Shown here: positions 34,979 through 49,418 of the stretch, piece after piece
Layout of the letters: each line of letters starts with the position of its first letter
Position numbering within the stretch: the stretch's first letter is position 1
NCBI GenBank assembly: GCA_006538405.1
Contig: BJKQ01000001.1
Span: forward strand, 496,001 to 560,000
Length of the DNA: 64,000 nt
DNA from: Hansfordia pulvinata
Taxonomy: Eukaryota > Ascomycota > Sordariomycetes > Xylariales
Direction: 5' to 3'
Translations under genes and position numbers: made by a program
The notes under the pieces: model-generated
What the model saw: the letters and a program-made list of their open reading frames with translations, nothing else
What the model was told of the DNA's origin: nothing
Database searches by the model: none

Positions 34979-35288
34979 TCAGTGGCAGCAGAAATACTCA
35001 GGGTTCCTCCACTCGCATCGGACGGTGGCCGGGTCCCAGCCGGTCCAGGCAGCGCACTTGGTCTCGCAGTCGTCAATGCTGCTCGACTCCACAATCGAGC
35101 ACTGCTCGCGTGCCTGGAGGGGACTGATTCGCGGGAAGTGGCGTCAGTTATGTGCTTCAGAGCGTGAGAGCGGGTGGGCGGAAGGGGGCCGCGGTGTTCA
35201 GGGGAAATGGCGCGGCAAGTCAATCAACTTACGTCGCGGTAGCAGCGCAGCTGAGGGCTGCGAGGACGAAGGTGAGCGAGAACTGCAT
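34979..35288 (-). CDS. Small cysteine-rich secreted protein (66 residues)
   Basis: Effector-like secreted protein with no recognised family. Two exons (35288-35233 and 35123-34979) are separated by a 109-nt intron. The first 19 residues form a signal peptide (MQFSLTFVLAALSCAATAT). The mature part of about 47 residues has six cysteines spaced C-x10-C-x3-C-x12-C-x8-C-C, with several tryptophans (AAWTGWDP, CEWRNPEYFCCH), and ends directly after CCH. I chose the AATCAG acceptor at 35124. The nearer CCAG to its right breaks the cysteine-bearing frame, whereas this one gives TPLQAREQC in phase. A TATAAAA box lies about 150 bp upstream. The gene lies about 1.5 kb from the AT-rich repeat compartment, a common setting for fungal effectors. 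It could equally be an antimicrobial or cell-wall peptide. Confidence 0.75.
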
Positions 35289-35434
35289 CTTGGCTCGAGT
35301 GCGGGTTGGCAGGTCTGGAAGCTTGTTGGTGGCTGGCGGAGTGAAGTGAGGTCGCTTTGGTAGTTCTTAAGGCAAGCAGGTGCTGGTTTGGTTGAAGCCG
35401 TAATCGCGATTTTCCGGCAGCGGACCAGCAGCTG

Positions 35435-35441
35435 TTTTATA
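35435..35441 (-). promoter_or_regulatory. TATA box of the cysteine-rich protein gene
   Basis: TATAAAA on the minus strand, about 147 bp before the ATG at 35288. This is a strong core-promoter match for an inducible fungal gene. Confidence 0.5.
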
Positions 35442-36819
35442 CCCATCGCGCGGCCCCCTCGCCGCCCTGGCGGGGCGCATCAATATCGTATACTCATGGA
35501 TCATCCCCAATCCAGGGGCCTTGAACTGGGCCCGGGCCACGACTGGGCAGCAGGGTTCTTGGGATGAGTATCCGGGCTGCCCCAGGCTGGGGCAGACTTG
35601 CCGTCGCGAAACCGACTGGTATTCGAGATAAGCGGCAGCCTGGCCAGGGCGCGCCTGGACTTTGCCGAGAGCCGCGTCGGCCGTTGCGTCGCGTCGAAGC
35701 ATCGTCTAGTGGCATTTCCAGCATCACAGCGCCCGCGGTGACGGAGGCCATGACCACATGCTGCCATGGATCCCAGGAGCCAAGGAGCGATCTGACTAAG
35801 ACGACATGGGGGCTTGGTGGGGATCGGGACGGTGCCGACGTTGGCCAGGGTGTCGCTAAGCAAACAAAGGCAACAGGCACCAACTCCACGGACCCCTGGC
35901 TCCCTCCGTCTTACGGCCGAGACAACTGTATTCTTATCTCGGTCGACCCTCTGGGAAGCGCGCATCGGATGACCCAAATAGTCCCGGCATAAGAGTATAT
36001 AAAAGTAAAACACTGCATCGGGAGAGGTAGGGACCCTACCACCCATACTTCAATACCGTGCAATTGATTAGCCCTCGTGGTGCACTGCTGCCTGGCTGGA
36101 GACTTCTGACTCCACGGAAGCAGAACAAAGCTCGTGTCGGAGTCTCTTTAACAGGTGGAAGCAAAAAAGCTCTCCAAGCTCCCCGCGCGGTGGGCGGGAT
36201 TCCACACGGTCGCCTTGTCCCAGGGTCCTTGACATGCGCCCAAGACTGGTCACACTACGAAGGCTGCTTGAAATTATCAAGCCTGTCAGGGTTCATCCAC
36301 TGGTCATTTATAGTGAACGCGCCTCTTTCTATTAGTATGATGGATCAAGCAAAGTCGAACTGTACCTGTTCAGATCAGTGTGTTACGATTTCCTGTGAGT
36401 TGCAAGCAGCATTTCATTGATTCTGACTGCTAAAATTTGGCATTGATTGTCGTGGGAGAGCTATGAGTGCCGATCTGGAAGTGCTGTGCCGTTGCGATAT
36501 GCCTCGAGTATGTTTGTTCGGGCTTGTGATCTTTCATCATCATCCTAGTGCAGTCCAATCCCGAAAGCAGAAAGTGGTCAGTACGTGATATCACTGGCAG
36601 CCTATCCGACAATGGCTCCAGGGAGGTCTAGTGAAGATAACCGGGGATTAGCACACCAGGTCATCGTCAGTTGCTCGTGGTAAAACTTATGACTCATTAT
36701 CGACGCTCGAAACACGCTTTTATGTGTCGGATTAGTCGCCCTACAAGCTTCAGTGCAGCACGTCGTGGCTTATATAGCCGGGCGAGATCTTTTGTAAGGA
36801 GAGGCCTTGTGATAACTAA
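35442..36819. other. Gene-free transition zone to the AT-rich block
   Basis: No convincing gene. Composition drifts from GC-rich to mixed near 36,050-36,800 and becomes almost purely A/T after about 36,820. Frames here overlap on both strands and show no domain. Confidence 0.6.
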
Positions 36820-39800
36820 GTATGTTCGATAAGTAAAAATAGCTTTAACGATTTATTTAAATAGAAAAAGAAACCCGCTTTGAATATATATTTACCTACG
36901 ATTAACAACATGTATGTAAAACAGCGCAAGTTGATTTTAAGTTAATATCCGCGATTGATCTGAATGTTAAGAATTAAATTATATGTGTTAATTTATATAA
37001 GCTTTAACATAACTTTTACACCCCTTAAAAAACATTAAAGTTTCTACATTTATAAGCTAATTTTCAAAAATAATTAATTTTAATTTTAATTTAAAGTTAA
37101 TATTTAAAAGCTTATTAAGTGTAAAAACTTTAATGTTCTTTTAAAGAAAGATAAAATTATTATATAAAGAGCACTTTAATAAATCATAACATTTAACACT
37201 TTTAAAAAACTTATATATTTAATCATATTTATGTATAATAATAATAATAATAATAATAATTAAATTAAAATTAAACTTAAACGTATTACTTTAAGTTTAT
37301 GATTATTATCACTTATAAGCACATTATATAATCATGTTTTATTTTCGTTAATATTAATTATGTTAATAATTAAATAATATATTAATATTAACAACTTATG
37401 TAAAAAGTACAATAAACGTAAAGGAAAGTTAAAATGAACTTAAAGAGCTTAAAATAAAGATTATATGATTTTTAAAACAATTTAAAGCTATATCTTTAAT
37501 ATATTAAGATTTTATTTCAAGAATTGAATAAGTTATAAAACCTAATTATATTTATTAAAAGTACTTAAATAGAAATAAATAAAGAGTACATAAAATGTAT
37601 ATTAACTGATTTAATAAACTGTATATTAGCTGATTTAAGGGACTTAACGCTTTTATTTATATAATTAATCAGTTTTATGTTACTTATATTCTTTACTCAT
37701 AACGGTTTAATCCGTGTATGAGTTTTAAAGTCATTAAAACTTTAATCAATTACTTTATAATAAAAAGAAAATGTTTTTTTTCTTCAAATCAGGCTTATAT
37801 AAGTGAAATTAAATCAGCGTTAAAATTAGCGTATATTATAATAAGAATAAACTTAAAATGAAACGAACAATTTACGTAAATAATTTTATGTACTTTAAAC
37901 AGTTAAGTTATCAGCGGACGGCGACTCCCGACTTCTTATAATAGTTTTGCTTCTTGTTTTCGAACTTTTAATCGTACTTTTATTAGTGAAAGTGGTTTAA
38001 AGATCCCTTAAAAGAATTTAAAAAAAGTCCAGTTTTAAAAACTGATTGAATTCAACTCAGTGATTTATTAATTAATATGGTTTTATGCTCAACTCAAATT
38101 ATTCTTAATCTGTATATATTTGTATTAAGCTTATACTTATATTCCAGCATTTAAATTAAGCTTATAAAGTACGATAACTTTATTGTATTATGATTAAAGC
38201 TTTAATCTATTAAATAATACAATGAAAGACACGAAAACTTTCGAATAAAATATAAAAAACGTATGTTGACTTTAAGTTTAATTATTTTTTATTAATGCTT
38301 TTAAGTGTAATACTTAACAGCTGATCGGTGTGAATAAAAAATATTTATCAGCCTTTTTTATACAGTTTAATACGAGAACAGTCAATATATAAAAGCTAGA
38401 TATATTCTCGGAAATTTTAAAGCTCCTATTATTCACAATTTAATTTTAAGTTATACATATATGTTTTTTTAATAATACGAGTAAACGATTTAAGAACTCA
38501 TATATGAACAACGTAAAGTATTGTAGCTCACACGTCGACTTTCATTTCTCATTAATCATTATATTATGCAACATATGAATCTTATTTGAAACTATAAATC
38601 CTCGCTTATTTATTAAAGTTTATACACTGTTTTACTGAATAGATCTTATTAAAACTCTTATTAATTATATATACATATATTAAAACATGTAAGGGTTAAA
38701 AATAAGTTTAGCCGAGTACAAATACGTGAGCCGTGAATTTACTTAAATTACTTATGTTTTAAGCTTTAACTTACGTGAGTTAAATTACGTAAAGCCGGGG
38801 TTATATTTAACACTTGTTTAAATAACGCAAAATAGCTCGCCTGTATTTTCATTATTATCATATTAATCTACGGATTAAGACTTTTTAAGTAATTATGGCT
38901 TTTTATAGTTTTATAAAGCTTTAAATAAGTATAATTATTAGTTATTATCTTAAAGAGTTAATTATCTTGAACTTAATTTTAATATAAACATTATTATATT
39001 AAGCTTATTTATAATATTAATACTATTATACTTTCTTTATTTAAAAATAATTTCAGCTTTATTTATCTTATTCATTTTTATAGTAATAAGCTTATTTAAA
39101 ATATAAGAATTATTATATTATTTTTACTTGGAATAATAATTTTAACTTTCATTATCTTCTCCACTTTTATAATAAAAAGCTAATTAAATTTTATTATTTA
39201 AAGTAAAACTTAAGAATATTGAAATAAAAGAATAATAAGCTTATTCGAGTTATATTACGTGACTGGTTATCTGACGTAAATGACTTACTTTATTAATTAA
39301 AAGTAAGTTAAGTGGATTAAATCTTTTATACGTTAGCTTACGGATTAAACTTAATGAGTTTCATTTAATAAAACAGTTTATTTATATTTATTATTCAATT
39401 TAAATCAACTATAAATATATTACTCAGAAAATTCACCTTTTTAAGAAAAAATACAATTTCTTTTTATATCTTTTAAAAGCTTTTTACCTCTTTTACTTAA
39501 TAGAAGTTCTCTTTTTTTAAACCCGCGACTTAATTCATAAATAATTTAAAGTAGCTTACGTGTAGTAAATCATTTAAATCATTAGCTTAAAGTAAATCAC
39601 GTAAGTTATTGAAAAAGTAACTTGAAATTAATAATTTATAAAATTAAATCTGCTCATTTTTATACGTTTTCGACTTAATCAAACGAGAGATGTTCTTATA
39701 AGGATACTAACTTAAATTTCTTTAAGTTAATTAAAATTAGTAAAAAAAGTTAATTATATAATATCACATCTTTAAACGTGTTTGACTTTATAATATGCTT

Positions 39801-40097
39801 CGGAGGTTTTTTGATAAGATTTAAAATGCTTTTTATTTCTTATCTATAAATTTTAAGCGTGATTTTGAATTTATATTTATTATTTTATAATAACGTTTAG
39901 TAAAAGAAACTTAGAACTTTTTTAAATAAAGTAGTAATGGAGATAATTCAAAAATAAAGATATTAATAGACTAATAAGTAAATTCATGAAATAATAGATG
40001 ATATTGAAAGTCGATTTATATAATATAATTAACTTTTATTTATGTAAGATAAAAAATTCGATAAATATAAACGTAGCATTAAAAAATATATATATAG

Positions 40098-41160
40098 CAG
40101 GGTTGATATTATAAATTCTAAGTTTTAACTTAACTTATAAGATACTCACGTGAGTTACTTTAATCAGTATTTTTATTAACTTATATAAGTTAACTTACGT
40201 AAATCTTAAGCTACTTTAACTTAATCTATTAGCTTATATAAGTTACTTTAAGTTATTTATAAGTTAACTCACGGATGTAACGTATTTAAACTTATCGAAT
40301 AAATAAATTATTATTAAGCTTTAATTAAACTTAAACTAATGAATAAGAATTTTAATGGCTTTAACTTACTTTACCTCCTAATATAAACTTAAAGTTAAAG
40401 TTTTATAATTAATCTTCATTAATAATTACTATTTCAAAAATATGTTATTTAATAAACGTCTTTCTTATATCTTTTATATCATTTACATATATAAATATAC
40501 ATTCTTATATCCGTAAGTTAACTTTAACGTAACTTAAATCCACGTGAATTACTTTTAATAAGAAAGGTAAGTAACTCACGTAAGTTAACAAGTCACGTGA
40601 GCTAACAAGAGTTAACTCATTAATAAGGTTAATATTATAAATCGTAAATCTTAAGTTAAGTAATAATCAACTTATATAAGTTACTTTGAATCAGTGATTT
40701 TACTGATTCATATAAATCTGAATCAGTAAAGTGAGTAATTCACGTAGATTTAAGTTTTTCAGAGTTACTTATAATTGAAGTCCCGGACTTAAACAAAGCA
40801 ACTTTAAAGTATAAAGAAAGATATATTTATTAATAATATATTATTATAGAACATCTTTAGTTTTAAAATTATCAATAGAATCGAAAAGGGCAGCTGAATT
40901 AAAGAGTAAAATACAATTACATAAAAGCCATTTTTTAAAACTTAATTAAGTATTAACTTAATAAACTTCAAATATATTAATGATTTCAATTAAATGAATT
41001 AAATCCGTGAGTCAACTTATAGATAACTCAGATTTATATAAACTACTTTGAATTAAAAAAGTTACTTAAGTAACTTACATGACTCCGGATTCACGTGAAT
41101 CTGATTCACGTTAATTAAATCGAGTTAATTTATTATTAGCCTTGCTTATTACCAGCTTTA
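40098..41160 (+). mobile_element. hAT-like MITE, outer copy (interrupted)
   Basis: Starts CAGGGTTGATATT and ends with a decayed right terminus. It is flanked by ATATATAG (40090-40097) and ATATAAAG (41161-41168), a 7/8 target duplication. It is split by a second copy at 40624-41144. A TCACGTGAGTTACT-type subterminal motif is visible in the left arm. Confidence 0.7.
40624..41144 (+). mobile_element. hAT-like MITE nested in the 40098 copy
   Basis: The left end TAAGGTTAATATTATAAATC matches the family end with C-to-T and G-to-A changes; the right end is TTATTATTAGCCTTG. Flanks CTCATTAA and CTTATTAC agree at 6 of 8 positions. Removing it restores the right arm of the outer copy. Confidence 0.7.
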
Positions 41161-43287
41161 ATATAAAGATTAAGGGTTCTAATTAAAAAAAAAGTTGCTT
41201 ATTAATTAATTTAAAGTTCTTAATCTTTATTCTAATAAATATAAAAAAGGAAGTATTAAAACGGGAGTAAACGGTGATTCACTTTAAACCAATCACTTAT
41301 AAGCGCTTAACGACTTAATATAAAGGGTTTTGAATAAAAATAAAGCATTTAAAATAATAAATTTAAGACTAAATAATAGAAAAGTTCGTCAAGTAATATA
41401 TAAAAGTGCTATTTTATACAATAATAATAATAATAACTTAAAATGTTGCGTCGTGAAGCACACGTCTCGTAAAGTAAGAACTATAAGTCTGGAATCAACT
41501 TATAACTGAGCTATAAATATTACTTTATATCCGCGATTAAACTACTTCACGTGAGTTGAAATCAGTGTATTAAGTTACCCACGTAAGCTTATTATATTTT
41601 GAATTAGCTAAATAACTTATACGCCTTTCTTCGAAGTTATTAATAATAAATAAACGGATTTTAAACTTTAAACATAGGGAAGAATTTTTCCCTTTTTAAT
41701 GATTCTCGAAAACTTAAACGAACTATAAATAATGATTTTATTTTAATATTAAGTTTAATTTTTTCACTTATATTATATTGATTCAATACATGTTATTTAA
41801 AATAGCTTATTAACTTATAAAAAAGCTTATGCTTTTAATTTAAATCCATTTTCAAAAATATACTACCCTTTAATTAATAAGCTTATTTCATTCGATTAAT
41901 ATTAAGATATATAATATATTTACTTATACTATAACATTTATCTTATCTTTTCATTTCAAGATCTTCTTATTTATACTTGTTTATATTAAGCTTATTACCC
42001 TTTGAAATACGGTTTAATTTAATAAGAGCACTTTAAATGTTATAAAACTTGAATTTCCAAATTTATAAGCTTACTTATAAAGTAGTTACCGTTACTTACG
42101 AGTGACTTAAAGATTTAATATTTATATTATAAGATCTACTTGTAAGTAACATAAATTTATATATTTTATATTAAACTAATGTAATAAGTAACTTACGTGA
42201 GTTTAAGCTCCCGTAAGTGAGCTTATACGAGTTAAATTAAATGGATAAGTAATTCACGTTAATTAACTCGATTAAGATTATTATTTGTCTTCCGTATAAT
42301 TAACTTAATATAACTATGCTAAGTTAATGAATTATTTTAAACCTATTTATTACTTATATAAGTCTGCTTACGTAAGTCTTGAATTCTATAATTTAATAAT
42401 CATATTTGAATATAATAACCCACGAAAGCTATTTATAAGTTATTTTTATATTTTATATTCTACTTTTAAATTTATTAAGTTGTTAAGTTTATATTAATCT
42501 ATATTATATTATTATTTCAAAGTGAGATGAAGTACAGCTTATACAAGTAAGTTAAGATAACTTAATATAAGTAATTAAAGAATATTAAAGTAGGATTCTT
42601 ATATTATTTTTAATTACTTTAAAAGCTATTAAGATAAGACACTTTATATAAGCTATTAATAGTTAATGTTTAGATTTAAACCTAAGTAACTTTAATGCTA
42701 CGTATAATATAAAGAAAATACCCTTCTAGATAATTTAGTATAAATCTTTTAATTATGAATTAATAAATTAAAACTAAGCTCACAATCTTATTTATTTCTC
42801 TTTTAAGTAATTAACTTATATATGAAAAGGCTATGTAAGACGTTATTACTCACGAGTTGATTTAAAAGCTAGTTTTAACTTTGATTCAGTAATTAACACT
42901 TTAAAAATTAAAGTGATTAAATGTAAAAATTAATTTAAACCCAAAATAGACTAAAATATGAGAAATATTAAAGTAGTTCAATATAGCTATGACTTACGTT
43001 TTACAGCTTACGAGATATTTGAAAATAGAAAACCTGAAACAGTTTAAGTGTATTATTTAAAACTTGTTTCAAAAATTTTGATTATAATTTTCATTTTAAA
43101 TATTAACACTTTAGACAATTTAGTATCATTCGTTTTCTTTTAAAACACATACCGTTTTATATATATAGTTTTCTACTTGAAAATATAAGGGAAGTTGTTA
43201 TTTACACTTTACATTAATTTATTAAACAAGTTATATAAGCGTTATCGTTTATCATAGCCTTATCAAGGTACTTACATGATATATATA

Positions 43288-43955
43288 TAAGGTTGAACTT
43301 ATAGATCACGAGCCTTAGGTTAGCTAATAAGTATTTCATATAAAGTGCTTTAAATTAAAGATTTCATTGGTTTACGTTAATTATCCACTTACATGACTTG
43401 ACTTATATAAATATTAAGATACTTTAAGTTAAATCACTGATTTAAATAAGTAACTTAAAGTTACACGTAATAAGTTAATTAACGAGTTTAAGATCTCGGA
43501 ATTAAGTAAGACTAAATAAGATGAATGAAATTTAATCATTCTGAATAAATATTTATTAATTTATTAAAATCATATTGTAATTCTTATAAGTTAATAATAA
43601 AATAAACGGAATAAAAAAAAGCTTATCATGATTATAGAATTAATCGTTAAAAAGTAAAAGTGTATAATGAAATATAAAAGTAAAATCGGTATTATTAAGG
43701 TAAATAAACTTAATATTAAAGGTTTGAATATTGTATTTAAATGCTTTAAGCTTAATAAAATTAATAGTATAAGCACGTAATTTAGTTCACGAGTACTTCG
43801 AATTTATATAAGTCACTTTAAAATAAGAAAGTAAGTAACTCATATGAATCCGGTTTCACGTAGGTTAACTTATTCAAATAAATTTAAAGAGTTAAAAATT
43901 CACGTAAGTTAATAGCTCATTTTATTTAACTTGAGTTAACTTATTTTTAGTCCAA
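43288..43955 (+). mobile_element. hAT-like MITE, decayed copy
   Basis: The left end TAAGGTTGAACTTATAGATC aligns without gaps to the family left arm. The right end GAGTTAACTTATTTTTAGTC aligns to the right arm. Target duplication weak (TATATATA/TATATGAA). Confidence 0.55.
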
Positions 43956-45667
43956 TATATGAATAAGATATATGTAGCTTACACGTTTGGAATCTAATAT
44001 AAATATTTTCATATAAAATTCCACGCTTCACTTATTAAATGGTTTATATATAAAAAAACTTTGATTCATTTAATCTTCCGCGTAAAACAATATAAAATAT
44101 GTAAACCCGGGTAAAAGCAAGATGCTTTAAGTAAAACTTAAGGTGGCCGCTTATAAGCTGAGAAATCATAACTCTTAAGGTAACATGTAATTATTTTAAA
44201 ATTATTTGCACGATTTATAAGCTTTTTAAGTTACTTATTCTTAAGTCTTGAATTTCATTAATAACTTGATTTTTCTACTTAACGTCTTTATTTCATTTAA
44301 CATTACCTTAAGTTAAGTCTAGTCTTAAGTACTTTTAAATCAAAACAATTACCTAATATATTAACACTTATATTTCTTATTATATAAGTGACTTTTTATT
44401 AAGTTTCTTGAATAAAGATTATTATAACCATTAAAAGTTAAGCTTGTTAATATATATTCTATATAGCTCAAGCTTTTTAAACTATAAAAGGATTTCGCCA
44501 TCGATATAGAATAATCATTTAAAAAGATTTATAATTAATATAATATATAATTCATTTAATTAATATTTAAAATGGATTCATTTAAAAACAGAATGAAGAA
44601 GGTTCAGAATAAATAATAAATTAAAATATTACTTGAACGTATTAAAGATTAACAATATTATCAATTAAGATTAAATAAGCTTATATACGTTATATTGCAT
44701 TTTATAGTACTTCTTATATAATAACTAACTTACTTAACGTATATTACGTTGGATTAAAAATCGAAACTAATATAAAATAACTTCAGAGTTTTAAAGTACA
44801 GCTCGCAATCGAAATAAATATATATATAATAAACATATAAAATTTCAAAACGAATAATCTTTATACTTTATATAAAAGCTAATGAATTATATTAAATATC
44901 GAAAAAGTTACTTAATGTTTTTTAAAGCTTTATAATTAAATGAGCTATAGGTATATAAGTTCAGTTTAGGATTAATTTTATAAAAAGATAAAATTGAATT
45001 AAACTTTTATTCTTAAAAAAACCAGAAATTTATTATAAGAGTATACTTTAAAACATTATTGATTTAAAATTTAGTTATTTTAGCTTATATGAAGTAGCTT
45101 TAAGGTCTTAAGCTGCTTTAAACCGAGATGCTAAATTAGAATTTTAAACTTTAAGCTGATATATTATTAGCTTATAAGTTATTGACGGGAAATAGTATAT
45201 TGTGCGTGGCTTTACTAATTCGGTTAAGTTAATATTAAGCGTTAATCAACTTATTGAAGCCTTTATTAGCTTTGAACTATTAATTAACCCACCTTAGCTC
45301 TTTTATATAAGTCGTAAGTTAACGTACTGATTTAAAGTCTTTAATTAATAAGATTGAAAATATATTAAAAGACTATAATGAAAAGTGAAACATGTGTAAA
45401 TTACTTATATCTGATTAAGAAGTAAAAATGATACGACGGGTTATATAAGATTTATAAGTTTGAATTATACGTAGCTATGATTATAAAAATGGTACCTTAA
45501 GTGAGCCCACGTGAATTACTTAGCTTAAAGGTTTTAACTCATGGTTTTTAACCTTAAAACGTATAAGGTATATATTAATTAGAATCTATTAAAGTAAAAA
45601 AGACAGTGTTTAAAGTATACAATATATATAACATATTAAGCTTCTTTAAAAAGAAAACTCTAATAAA

Positions 45668-46163
45668 TAAGATTACTATTCTAAATTGCGAGTCGTAAGT
45701 TAACTTATAAGAAACTCTCGTGAGATACTTAAGATCAAATGATTGAATTCTTCTAGCTTACTTTTAATTAATTATAAGTAAATCTACGAATTGAAATTTT
45801 TAGACTTCGATAACACTCATATAGCTGTATAAGTAAAATAAAGTTAAAAAGTCAGGGAAGTTTATACTTATTTTTTATATTTTGTCATGAAGATGAACAG
45901 TAAATAGAAACCTTAATATAACGTAGTCCCTTTAATCAATTCTAAATAATAAAATAAATTCACGTTAATAATATTATTTTAAGTTCTTCGAATTATTCAG
46001 CAACTTAAATCTATGATTAAACTCATAAATAAGTCATATTTAAGTGACTTACTTTAAATTTATAAGACAAGTGAGTAAATAAGTTTGAATGTAAGTAGTG
46101 AGTAGCTCACATGAGTTTAATATTTAACGTAAGTTCACTCGATTTAACTTATTCTTAACCTTC
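45668..46163 (+). mobile_element. hAT-like MITE, decayed copy
   Basis: The left arm begins TAAGATTACTATTCTAAATT and continues through GTTAACTTATAAGAAACTC. The right end is TTTAACTTATTCTTAACC. No clear target duplication. Confidence 0.5.
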
Positions 46164-46600
46164 ATCATAATAAAAGAAAAAGAAGAATTAAAACAAATTG
46201 AGTTTATTAAATAAAGAAACTTTAATAAAGCGAGTAAGCTTGATAATTAATTAAAAGTAAGAGTGAAACATAATAAGCTATCTTAATCGAGTTACACCTT
46301 AAAAATAGAATTAAGCTAATTACGTAATATTAATTTATTAAAAATAAATATTATTTATACGCGTAAGCTCGTAAGTTAAATCAACATTACACGGAAAATA
46401 AGATCTTGTTTATTACTTTAAAATAGGAAAGTACGTAAATTCAATTTATACGGACTCACGAAATATAATCTAACGGATTAACGAGAAATAATCACATAGT
46501 TTATACTTACATGAGCTATCTCGACTTAAGCTATTTTAAGCCTTGTATTGAAGTACCGTGAAAGGTTGAAAGACTCGAGCTTTATCTTAAGGTTTATTGA

Positions 46601-47117
46601 TAAGTTTAATAGTAAGTAAACTCGAGTAAACTCACGTAAGTTACTTATCTCTTTAACTTTCAGTAACTCACGTGTCTGAGCTACTTATAAGTTAACTCAC
46701 GGATTTAACTTACTTGAATTTTATTAATGAAATAATTTATTTTAAGCGTAAGATAAGCTTTATTTGAATTATAAAATTGTTAATAGTTTTAACTTAGTTC
46801 TTTTTTTATAAACTGAAAATTAAATAATTTATAATTCATGTTAAACCAGAATTATAATTTTAATATTATATTACTTTTTATAAGTCTCTTTCCATACCTT
46901 TCATACTTCTATTATATATAAGCATGCGATTTTCAAATCCTTAAGTTTACTTATAAGTAACTTAAAGTACCTCACGTGAGATGATAAGCTGTTTTAAAGT
47001 ATCTTAAGACTTATATAAGATAACTCACGTAAGTTAATAAAATTACTGATTTGAAGTTACTCACGTAAGGTACTTATAAGTTAACTTAAAACTCATAATT
47101 CATAATATTAACCTTGT
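46601..47117 (-). mobile_element. hAT-like MITE, inverted copy
   Basis: The right arm is first (TAAGTTTAATAGTAAGTAAA then CTCGAG), and the left arm is reversed at the far end (ATAATATTAACCTTG). Flanks TTTATTGA and TTTATTAG share 6 of 8 bases. Confidence 0.6.
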
Positions 47118-47301
47118 TTATTAGTTCTTTAGTATTAACTTTTAACTCGCAATAATTCGAACTTACGAAGATTAAATCATGAACCTACTTCCTTAAATAG
47201 GTTTTCAACCAGCTCACGGTATCTTTTACAGAGCTTTAATATTTGAAAAACTTTTACTCACCTCAATGTTAATACCATTTTTAAAAACCGTTAAAATTAA
47301 G

Positions 47302-47431
47302 CAGAGCTAATAATGAGTTAAGTCGAGTCAGCTCACGTTAATTATTAATGTAAGTTAGCTACTCATCTTATTAATTAAGAATAAAACACGTATATTTAAG
47401 TTAATTATAAGTTAAATCACGGTAGTAACTT
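47302..47431 (-). mobile_element. Solo right arm of the hAT-like MITE
   Basis: Begins CAGAGCTAATAATGAGTTAA followed by GTCGAG and continues through AGTTAAATCACGG, matching the right arm. No partner arm is obvious downstream. Confidence 0.45.
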
Positions 47432-49418
47432 ATAAGTTTAAGCTTTCAGCTTAATCTTTAATATAGCTACGAAAGCTCGTAACCACCGATTCTCTCTCTT
47501 TGCATTCTCCTTTTAAAAAGATTTTATTATGTCGACGCGCCTTTACGGACACCGTTTATACCCACATTAAAACATTCACTGGTCAAAATAATTAAATATA
47601 AATTAAGTAAATAATTTATATTAAATTAAAATAAAATTTATATTAATTAAGAACTACTTACATTACTTTATTATAATTATAATAGATTCTAAAACTGATG
47701 TTTACAGTATTATTCATTAACTCTATTTATTATAAAAAACTAGTTCTTAAAAACTTATCTTATATATCTTTTTATTAAAGTAAATTTACTTTTAATCTTA
47801 TTAAATGAAAACTTATTAAATCTTTTCGTTAACTTATAAGTATTTAAAAAAACTTTAAGAGAAGTTACGTAAGTAAGTGATGTAATTTAAAGTAACTTAA
47901 ATTTATTTAAATAAAGAAGATTTTTAATTTAAAGCAAGTGATATATAAGTGACTTAAAGGTTAATCTAAAATTCACTCCTTATTTTATTAACCATATAAT
48001 CAAGTAGCTCATTAAATGAAAATTCGAAACTTATCGTAAGTGAATTACTTATTAGTGTTGAAAATTTTAATTAAATAAAAAGGTTTATTCAAACTTAATA
48101 AACATGGTTTTAAGTTATTAAGCGTAAGGTTATAATCAGGTTTTTATTATACTTTAAACTTACTTTAACCCTTTAAATGTAATAAGTAGTTATTTAACGT
48201 GGATGTATAATTTACGAAAAAGCCCCCAGTCAGTTTATTAGAAGTTTTTTTAATAAATTATGTATCTTAAAAAAATGTTTAAGCTATCCTTTAAAACCTA
48301 GTTTATAATTTCAAATTTAATATACTCTTATAATCTTTTAAGTATATCTCAGCATTTTATAGAAAAGCAATTATTATAGTTTTATTCCTTTTTATACGCT
48401 CGCTTGAATTAATTCAAACTTGTTAAAGCTTAGCTTTATGATTTTTGCCGTGAATTTAAGTTTATGAGTTTGAAAGTATAAATTGTATTAAAGAAATATA
48501 TAATACGCGTACAATTAACTTAAGAGAATTATGTAATTTAACTTATATAACACTATGAATTAAATATGTTAAGTTTATAAGCTATTAAAAAGCTTATTAT
48601 ATGTAAAAACAAACACATCATATTATTCAATTATTATAATGTATAAGTGTTCACTTTATATATATGTTTTTTCAATAATCTATATATAATTAATAAGAAA
48701 TAAACTTCCGTTATAAACAAAAAAGATCAAGAAAACCTTAACACTTAGATTTCAGCTTATTAAATCATAAGAAAATCTTTTTATCTAATATTATTAAGAA
48801 CTAAATGCTTTTTTTTAAGTTTTAGTCTGTTTTTCTTAAGATTTTAAGCTTAATTCTTACGTTTTAAATTAGGAAATCACTTTATTTACAGTAGATACCA
48901 TTAAATAAAAGAAATACACTAAGACTTATTTATAAATATTTAATGTTTAAACTATAAAGGTTAAATAAATTTATAATTTATTCACGTATATCACCTTAAA
49001 ATAAAACTATATATACTTATATAAGCTTTTAATCTTCTTGTATTATATAGCACTAACTGTTTAATCCTTATCGAAGAGACCTATTTCTTCTTTATAGATG
49101 TCACGGATAAAAGCTATTCGCATGATAATATCTGAATGAGTCATATTAAGGTCTTCTTTAAGTTAATATAAAAAAATACTGTTTATATGAACGAGTTAAG
49201 TTAAGTATAATATAAATTATATATTAAGAACTTAATGAGCTTTATAAATAAGCTCATATTCCGTTTAATAAGCTTAAAAGAAGCTTTATAACTTATATTA
49301 AGTTTATTACTTATAAGATAAATATTTTAAATTTATTTTAAATAAATTAAGTATACTTAATAATAATAACTTTAAATAGTAATAATAATTTCATATTTCA
49401 AAAACAATCGTATATACT

